NCBI GenBank assembly: GCA_025355445.1 | Contig: JANXZQ010000159.1 | Location: forward strand, 1-35,455 | Length of the DNA: 35,455 nt | From: Gammaproteobacteria bacterium | GTDB taxonomy: Bacteria; Pseudomonadota; Gammaproteobacteria; Steroidobacterales; Steroidobacteraceae | Reading direction: 5' to 3' | Part shown: one piece after another, positions 30,485 through 35,455 of the stretch | How positions within the stretch are numbered: the first letter of the stretch is position 1 | Layout of the letters: each line of letters begins with the position of its first letter | The notes under the pieces: model-generated | Told to the model about the DNA's origin: nothing | Databases searched by the model: none | Seen by the model: only the letters and a program-made list of their open reading frames with translations | Translations under genes and position numbers: made by a program

Positions 30485-31423
30485 ATGCTCAAGGCGCCAC
30501 ACCACACCATCCATCAATGCCACTACGGCTGGGACAATAGTCTCGCTCCGGTCGCGCGACTCGCACCGGGTGAATCACTGGAATTCGATGTGTCCGACGC
30601 GTCCGCGGGCCAGCTCTGCTCAACCTCGACGGTAGCCGATGTCGGCCGGCTGGACTTCAGCAAGGTCAATCCCATCGCGGGTCCCGTGTTCATCGACGGC
30701 GCCGAGCCTGGCGATGTCCTGAAGGTAACCCTGCTGTCCTTCGTCCCCTCCGGATGGGGATGGACCGCGAATATTCCCGGCTTCGGATTATTGGCCGACG
30801 AATTCAAGGAGCCTGCGTTGCACTTGTGGCGCTACGATCCGACGACGCTGGCGCCCGCGTTGTTTGGCCGTTGGGGCAAAGTGCCGCTGAAGCCTTTCAC
30901 CGGAACCATCGGCGTGGCCCCCGCCGCAGCGGGCGTCCACAGCGTGGTGCCGCCGCGCCGCGTCGGCGGCAATATGGACGTGCGCGACATTGCGCTTGGC
31001 ACCGAGCTGTTTCTGCCCGTAGAAGTCACGGGTGCGCTATTTTCCGTAGGCGATACGCACGCCGCCCAGGGCGACGGCGAAGTATGCGGTACGGCCATCG
31101 AAAGTCCGATGCGCGTGGCGCTGCAATTCGACTTGCTGAAACGCGAGCCGCTCGCCTTCCCGCGCTTCAGGACCAAGGGACCCGTGACGCGGCATGTCGA
31201 TGGGTCAGGGTACGAGGCAACCACCGGCATCGGCCCTGATTTAATGGAGGCCGCGCGCGCCGCAGTCAGATCGATGATCGATTTGCTGGGCCGCCAGCGC
31301 GGTATGCCCGCTGTCGACGCCTACTTGCTGTGCAGCGTGTGCGGGGATCTGCGCATCAGCGAAATCGTCGATATTCCGAACTGGACGGTGTCTTTTTACC
31401 TGCCGCGGATCGTCTTCGACTAA
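30485..31423 (+). CDS. Acetamidase/formamidase family protein
   Basis: Cytosolic amidase of the FmdA/AmdA fold, which releases ammonia from short amides. The 312-residue protein has the family landmarks: HHTIHQCHYGWDN at the start, VFIDGAEPGDVLKVTLLSF, VPPRRVGGNMDVRDIALGTELFLPVEV, and the metal-region GDTHAAQGDGEVCGTAIE. The C-terminal AYLLCSVCGDLRISEIVD is also typical. A TACAAT hexamer at 30474-30479 lies very close to the ATG, so a short leader or leaderless transcript is possible. It is divergent from the APC permease, making a transport-plus-hydrolysis pair. Specific substrate unknown. About 125 bases follow before the secreted protein gene, containing a TATAAT promoter candidate. Confidence 0.88.
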   Translation: MLKAPHHTIHQCHYGWDNSLAPVARLAPGESLEFDVSDASAGQLCSTSTVADVGRLDFSKVNPIAGPVFIDGAEPGDVLKVTLLSFVPSGWGWTANIPGFGLLADEFKEPALHLWRYDPTTLAPALFGRWGKVPLKPFTGTIGVAPAAAGVHSVVPPRRVGGNMDVRDIALGTELFLPVEVTGALFSVGDTHAAQGDGEVCGTAIESPMRVALQFDLLKREPLAFPRFRTKGPVTRHVDGSGYEATTGIGPDLMEAARAAVRSMIDLLGRQRGMPAVDAYLLCSVCGDLRISEIVDIPNWTVSFYLPRIVFD

Positions 31424-31500
31424 CCACCTGTCGGCGCCATTGCCGCGTGCTGCGCCAAATACCGACGCCGGCCGGTCAACCAAGGCGGCAGCTACCCCGT

Positions 31501-31506
31501 TATAAT
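31501..31506 (+). promoter_or_regulatory. TATAAT -10 candidate for the secreted protein gene
   Basis: A perfect TATAAT stands 41 bases before ATG 31548. No good -35 hexamer is seen at 17 bases. The hexamer lies inside an imperfect inverted repeat with GCAGC and GCTGC arms (31487-31518). Confidence 0.35.
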
Positions 31507-31547
31507 GGGAGCGGCTGCTACCGCGGCAACTTAGTGGAGTACGTAGC

Positions 31548-32138
31548 ATGAATACATGGCGGAAATCGTCAGCTATCGTGGGCTCGAGCCTGTTCCTAAC
31601 CGTCCTAACATCGGCCGCCGACGCGCCGGCCGTAGCAATGCGCGATCAAGGAGTTTGGCAGAAGCATGAGTACTCCTTTGCCTATATGGGCTTTACCACG
31701 ACGTATTCCTGCGACGGTCTCGCCGACAAGGTCAAGCTGCTGCTGGTCGCAGCCGGCGCGCGACAGGATGCGAAATCGCGTGCGGGCGCCTGCGCCTCCG
31801 GCTTCGGACGGCCGGACAAATTCGCACGGGCGTCATTGACTTTCTACACCCTCGCACCCGCCGGCGGCGGCGCGCCCTCGGACGGCACGCCGGTCGATGC
31901 CGTGTGGCGCACCGTGTCATTCGCCTATCGCTCGCCTCGCGAACTAACTACCGGAGACTGCGAACTCGTCGAGCAGTTTCGCAACAACGTGCTGCCCATG
32001 TTCACCACGCGCAATGTCGACAATCACACGACTTGCGTGCCGCACCAGGAGTCGGGCTCGAACATCGCCCTACGCTTCGAGTCTCTTGCCGCCGCGCCTA
32101 AAGGAGCGGGCGCGCCGATTCAGCCCGGCGGCGGCTAA
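31548..32138 (+). CDS. Secreted four-cysteine protein of unknown function (paralogue B)
   Basis: A 196-residue protein with a hydrophobic N-terminal signal segment (about 8-24), so probably periplasmic. It is the paralogue of the protein at 1171-1773: shared blocks include FAYMGFTTTYSCDGLADKVK, GAR-x-D-x-K, FYTLA, GDCELVEQF and TTCVPHQ. Four cysteines align between the two. The N-terminal third and C-terminal tails differ most. A good GGAG ribosome-binding site precedes ATG 31548. The TAA stop interlocks with the stop of the convergent SPOR-like gene (CTAA at 32135-32138). I recognise no named family; the conserved cysteines and secretion suggest a structured, disulfide-bonded domain. Function unknown. 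Confidence 0.82.
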   Translation: MNTWRKSSAIVGSSLFLTVLTSAADAPAVAMRDQGVWQKHEYSFAYMGFTTTYSCDGLADKVKLLLVAAGARQDAKSRAGACASGFGRPDKFARASLTFYTLAPAGGGAPSDGTPVDAVWRTVSFAYRSPRELTTGDCELVEQFRNNVLPMFTTRNVDNHTTCVPHQESGSNIALRFESLAAAPKGAGAPIQPGGG

Positions 32139-33388
32139 GTAGAGGTATTGCGCTTCCCGCGGACATACCGCTCGGCGGTAATCTCTATGACCGCATGCTT
32201 GCCGGTCGCGCCGACATCCTTGCGTGGCTGGAAGCGCTGGGCAGCGAAACGTTCGCGCTCGGCGGAGCTCACGCGTTTGACCGTCGGCTTATCATAGTAG
32301 GCGGACAAGTAGCTCGCGACGGCGGCCGCCGCACTGCCCTCGGCGAAAAAGCCCAGGCGCAAGGCATGCACGATGCGGCCTTGATCGATACCCGCCACCG
32401 AGTACAGACGGTACACGCTGAAGATATCGAGGTTCGGCACCGCCTCGGAGTCGAAAGCCTGCTCTGACAACGACAGCTGGATCACGAACCATTGCGACGC
32501 TTGGCCGCCTTCCAGCTCCAGCTGACTCAACGCACGCACGGTCTGCGTTGATTCGACATTAAGGGAAGGTTTCTTCGGGTCCAGGGCTACGTTTGCAGCA
32601 GTCGCGTTGGGTTTGGGTGCCGGGGGCGCCGGCTTCGCAGGAGACAGCGGCTTCGTACCTGGCACAGCCTTCGTTACCGGCCCGGCCTTCGTAGCTGGCG
32701 CTGGCTTCATGTGTGGCGTCGGCGTAGCGACGCGCGCCGGCGTGGCGACGCCCGGCGTGGCGACGCGCGGCGCAACCACGCGATCAAGCAACACGGGCGG
32801 CGCTGCGCGCGGATCATCCAGCAAGGACAAAACCAGTGACGTAGGCGCAGCCAGCTTGGGCAGCGGGGCCGGTTCCTCCACCAACGACAAGACCATTGCC
32901 TCCGGAGGCGGCACGGCAACCGTCACCGGCGCAGCGGCGTTCGGCGCGGGCGGCGCAGCGGCATTCGTCGTGGAAGCGCGCTCGGCGGCCTTGGCAGCCG
33001 CCCGTGCCCGCTGCGCTCCCGTTTTTGACTGCAATGCCGCTATCGCCCGAAGGTCATCGGCGTCCGCGGTGGCCGTCAACGCGGCGGGATAGCTATTGCG
33101 AACCTTCTCAAGAACGGCATCCGCATCGTCTTCGTTGGCGAAAGTGCCGAGCCGCAGGCGATAGCGCAACCGCCGGTCTTCGCTGCGCTGTACCTGGTAT
33201 ACGTAGGCGTCGCGGCCCGCGTCGAAGCTCTTGAGCGGCAAGTCGATCGGTGCGGTCGATACGGCGAGATTGATGACGAAGGGCCCGGGACCACTGAGGC
33301 GAGTTTTCTCCGGCAGTGGCGCGAGCAAATCGTCGACACTGAGTTGTCCGATTGCTGCGATCACTGGTCTATCTATCGGCCCTGCCAT
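32135..33388 (-). CDS. SPOR-like repeat protein with low-complexity linker
   Basis: A 417-residue protein without an obvious N-terminal membrane segment. Two SPOR-like modules are visible: about 50-110 (YVYQVQRSED, then YRLRLGTFANEDDADAVLEKVRNSY) and about 300-375 (WFVIQLSLSEQ, then HALRLGFFAEGSAAAAVASYL). SPOR domains bind denuded peptidoglycan at division sites in known proteins. Between them lies a roughly 150-residue Ala/Pro/Thr/Val-rich linker with repeats such as RVATPGVATPARVATPTP and PATKAGPVTKAVPGTKP. A periplasmic location would be expected, but no signal peptide is evident. ATG 33388 is the only reasonable start nearby. Its stop interlocks with the convergent secreted protein gene. 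Role in the cell envelope is plausible but unproven. Confidence 0.75.
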   Translation of the reverse strand: MAGPIDRPVIAAIGQLSVDDLLAPLPEKTRLSGPGPFVINLAVSTAPIDLPLKSFDAGRDAYVYQVQRSEDRRLRYRLRLGTFANEDDADAVLEKVRNSYPAALTATADADDLRAIAALQSKTGAQRARAAAKAAERASTTNAAAPPAPNAAAPVTVAVPPPEAMVLSLVEEPAPLPKLAAPTSLVLSLLDDPRAAPPVLLDRVVAPRVATPGVATPARVATPTPHMKPAPATKAGPVTKAVPGTKPLSPAKPAPPAPKPNATAANVALDPKKPSLNVESTQTVRALSQLELEGGQASQWFVIQLSLSEQAFDSEAVPNLDIFSVYRLYSVAGIDQGRIVHALRLGFFAEGSAAAAVASYLSAYYDKPTVKRVSSAERERFAAQRFQPRKDVGATGKHAVIEITAERYVRGKRNTST

Positions 33389-33474
33389 AAATTATTTTCC
33401 ACCGACGTTCCGGACGCGGTGAAGATAGTGGCTAAGCGCGCGAAGTGAAACCGTGATCGGCGTCTCCGCGCGGC

Positions 33475-33503
33475 GACATATCCGGCGATTGCCGATATAT
33501 GTC
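33475..33503. promoter_or_regulatory. Imperfect dyad upstream of the SPOR-like gene
   Basis: GACATAT at 33475-33481 and ATATGTC at 33497-33503 form a 29-base dyad with CCGGC/GCCG inner arms. It lies between the amidohydrolase gene and the SPOR-like gene and could be an operator or transcript hairpin. No T-run follows. Confidence 0.35.
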
Positions 33504-33603
33504 AAGGAGGTGCGCGCGCAATGCAGCGCGTTATGTCATCGCTGCGCGCAAAGTCAAATGCGAAGCGGCGATGAGTGGACCGCGCCGCTAAAATCGGCGG
33601 CAC

Positions 33604-35364
33604 TCATTTTTTCGGCATCGCGTAAACCTCGCGCCCATCGAGATACGTGGCCGCTACCCGAGTGTCGTGCAAGTCGAATGGATCGAGGGAAAAGATGTCA
33701 CGGTCGAGCACGATAAAATCGCCGCGCTTGCCGGCCTCGATGCTGCCGGTGGTGCGCTCCTGCTTCAATGCGAAGGCCGCATTGATGGTATAGGCGTCGA
33801 CCATGTCCTGCAGCGAGAGGCTTTGTTCCGGCAGCAGCGCGGCCAGGCCGCGATGCTCGGAGCGGGTGATGCCATGTTCCATCGCGATGAACGGATCGAA
33901 ACTGCTGACGCCCCAGTCGCTGCCGCCGGCGATGATGGCGCCTGCGTCGCGCAGTGAGCGCGCCGGGTAAAGGTAACGCGAGCGCTGCGGGCCAAGATAG
34001 GGAATGGCCGCCTTATCAATATAGTCGCCCCCCTCGGCCCACAACAGCTGGAAATTGGCGATCACGCCCAATTGCTTGAAGCGCGGAAAATCTGCCGGAT
34101 TGATCAGTTCCAAGTGCGCGATCTGGCCGCGGTTGTCCAGCATCCCGTTGCTGCGACGGGCCGCCGCGAACGCATCCAGCGCGGAGCGGACCGCTCGGTC
34201 ACCGATGGCGTGAAAATGCACCGTCAGGCCGGCCGCATCCGCCGCGGCAACGATTTTATCGAGGTTGTCCTGCACGAAGTAGGAAGGTCCCCGATCCACG
34301 GTTGGGCGTCCTTGGCCGTCGAGATACGGCTCGAGCATAGCCGCCGTGTGCGAGGGATATTCAATGACGCCGTCGGCAAAGATTTTTACCGCATCGGCGC
34401 GCAGAAAATCCGCATCGACAGCCCATTTCGCGCGAAACTTAACCGCGTCGCCGATCAACACGGCGGCGGTTTCGTGAAGATTCTTCAGATAAAAAGAAGC
34501 GCGCACCCGCATGTTCAATCGGTGGGCATCATAGAGGTACTTGTAAATCTGCATGCCGTGGTCATCGATGGCCGCGTCCTGCACCGAGGTGATCCCCACG
34601 GCGCGCATCGACTCCAAGGCCTTGGCGAGTTGCGCAGCCTCATGCTCGAGGCTCGCTGCCGGCACCGCCGCCTGCGCGATCTCCGCGGCGGTATCGCGCA
34701 GCGTGCCCGTGGGCTCGCCTGACCGGTCGCGTTCGATGTGCCCGCCGGCGGGATCCTTGGTGCCGGCGCTGATGTGGGCGAGTTTCAACGCGGCCGAATT
34801 GGCCCACGCCGTATGGCCGTCCGAACCGGTGAGCAGCAAGGGCCTGCCCGGCAGCATGGCGTCCAGATCCGCTCGAGTCAGCGTCAAGCCGGAGGGGTCC
34901 ACCATGATCACTTCGAACCACCGGGCGAGGTCTCCCGGACTATCCTTCAGGCACTGCGCAACCCGCGTCTTGACCTCAATAGGTGTCACTGGCTTGTCAT
35001 CGAGGCTGCACTTGCCCATATCCTGCGCACTTTGCGCCGGATGAGTGTGCGCATCGATGATGCCGGGCAACACCACCCGGCCCGCAAGATCCACTGACCG
35101 GGTGCCGGGGCCGACGAAGGCGCCGATCGCCTCATCAGTGCCAACCCCCACGATGATGTTGCCGCGCACCGCCAAGGCCTGCCGCACGCTGCGACTGCCA
35201 TCTTCGGTATGTATCCTGCCGTGCAGCAGCACGAGGTCGGCCGGCGCAGGTGCACCGGAGGGCGCCGCGCATGCGGGCGCCGCGCATGCGGCTGCGACGG
35301 CCATTGCCAGCAGGGTCATCGAACACGCGGTCAATATCGAGCGGCAGGCATACCTGTGAAGCAT
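33604..35364 (-). CDS. Secreted amidohydrolase (YtcJ-like, amidohydrolase-3 family)
   Basis: A 586-residue metal-dependent hydrolase, probably periplasmic: residues 1-33 are a signal peptide ending in Ala-rich sequence (ACAAPACAAPS). The TIM-barrel core has the H-x-H metal pair in PGIIDAHTHPAQS, a later VHFHAIGDRAV histidine motif, and the catalytic Asp in AGGSDWGVSSFDPF. The flanking beta domain begins LVLLHGRIHTEDGS and ends GKRGDFIVLDRDIF with VAATYLDGREVY. Length is typical of YtcJ-like exoenzymes. ATG 35364 has GGGGAA upstream. It starts 12 bases after a coding frame running off the window, so it is probably in an operon with that gene. Substrate unknown; cyclic amides or N-acyl compounds are usual for the family. 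Confidence 0.9.
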   Translation of the reverse strand: MLHRYACRSILTACSMTLLAMAVAAACAAPACAAPSGAPAPADLVLLHGRIHTEDGSRSVRQALAVRGNIIVGVGTDEAIGAFVGPGTRSVDLAGRVVLPGIIDAHTHPAQSAQDMGKCSLDDKPVTPIEVKTRVAQCLKDSPGDLARWFEVIMVDPSGLTLTRADLDAMLPGRPLLLTGSDGHTAWANSAALKLAHISAGTKDPAGGHIERDRSGEPTGTLRDTAAEIAQAAVPAASLEHEAAQLAKALESMRAVGITSVQDAAIDDHGMQIYKYLYDAHRLNMRVRASFYLKNLHETAAVLIGDAVKFRAKWAVDADFLRADAVKIFADGVIEYPSHTAAMLEPYLDGQGRPTVDRGPSYFVQDNLDKIVAAADAAGLTVHFHAIGDRAVRSALDAFAAARRSNGMLDNRGQIAHLELINPADFPRFKQLGVIANFQLLWAEGGDYIDKAAIPYLGPQRSRYLYPARSLRDAGAIIAGGSDWGVSSFDPFIAMEHGITRSEHRGLAALLPEQSLSLQDMVDAYTINAAFALKQERTTGSIEAGKRGDFIVLDRDIFSLDPFDLHDTRVAATYLDGREVYAMPKK

Positions 35365-35376
35365 ATTTTTATTCCC

Positions 35377-35455
35377 CTATCGCGGCCGCGTGAAGCTCAT
35401 CACTTCACCGGCGATGAGATCGAGCATCTGCGCAACCCGCGGCACCAGACACCTG
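35377..35455 (-). CDS. Partial CDS: C-terminal end of a protein running off the window
   Basis: The minus strand reads from the window edge to a TAG stop at 35377-35379 with 25 uninterrupted codons ending AQMLDLIAGEVMSFTRPR. The spacing of 12 bases to the amidohydrolase ATG fits an operon. Too short to assign a family, and a chance open frame cannot be excluded. Confidence 0.4.
   Translation of the reverse strand, partial: RCLVPRVAQMLDLIAGEVMSFTRPR

Noticed and set aside
33498-33537. Two TATGTC sequences before the SPOR-like gene as another copy of the catabolic box
   Set aside because: They are 34 bases apart, not 22, and neither forms ATG-N9-CAT; the first is better explained as one arm of the 33475-33503 dyad.
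1-35455. Search for CRISPR arrays, tRNA or rRNA genes, insertion sequences and integrase sites
   Set aside because: No regularly spaced repeats, cloverleaf-like segments, transposase motifs or terminal inverted repeats were recognised by eye; a computational search could still find small elements.

Overview
This window comes from a high-GC Gram-negative bacterium, most likely a proteobacterium. A TonB-dependent outer-membrane receptor, a hopanoid-type glycosyltransferase (HpnB) and many periplasm-directed signal peptides support this. A Steroidobacter/Nevskia-like gammaproteobacterium or a hopanoid-making alphaproteobacterium would both fit; I cannot resolve this from sequence alone. Genes are densely packed, and no stretch over 300 bases lacks a gene. 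I saw no rRNA, tRNA, CRISPR array or insertion sequence.

Layout. 1-4.2 kb holds hpnB, a small secreted four-cysteine protein and malic enzyme maeB. 4.2-6.9 kb holds a phytanoyl-CoA-dioxygenase-like enzyme, an MFS transporter and a very acidic small protein. 6.8-10.4 kb (minus) is a deacetylase-fold enzyme, a TonB receptor and a SnoaL-like protein. 10.6-12.5 kb (minus) is a two-component flavin hydroxylase. 12.7-13.8 kb is a type IB topoisomerase. 14.0-16.5 kb (minus) is a semialdehyde dehydrogenase and a FAH-family enzyme, divergent from a LysR regulator (16.7-17.7 kb). 17.8-21.4 kb (plus) is a gamma-resorcylate branch: SDR, AtaL-SnoaL fusion, gamma-resorcylate decarboxylase and an intradiol dioxygenase homologue. 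21.6-25.3 kb (plus) is a meta-cleavage operon: extradiol dioxygenase, class II aldolase-fold protein, a second VOC protein, HpaH-like hydratase and HpaI-like aldolase. 25.3-28.0 kb (minus) is a P450 coupled to an MmsA-type dehydrogenase. 28.3-29.1 kb is another SDR, preceded by a remnant of a TonB receptor. 29.1-35.4 kb holds an amino-acid permease, an acetamidase/formamidase, a second four-cysteine secreted protein, a SPOR-like protein and a secreted amidohydrolase.

How it works together. The centre (about 6.8-28 kb) is an aromatic catabolic island. Three operons share the same two-part promoter element: TATGTC repeated exactly 22 bases apart, the downstream copy forming an ATG-N9-CAT dyad of LysR type. 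These three are hydroxylase+reductase, semialdehyde dehydrogenase+FAH enzyme, and extradiol dioxygenase through aldolase. Together they encode a nearly complete hydroxylation plus meta-cleavage route ending in pyruvate and a semialdehyde. One copy lies beside the LysR gene, the likely regulator. The gamma-resorcylate branch lacks the box, and its intradiol dioxygenase homologue carries Asn where the second iron-binding Tyr should be. The class II aldolase-fold protein has lost all three usual metal-binding histidines. The substrate is not identified; a carboxylated or alkylated dihydroxyaromatic taken up through the TonB receptor is my best inference.
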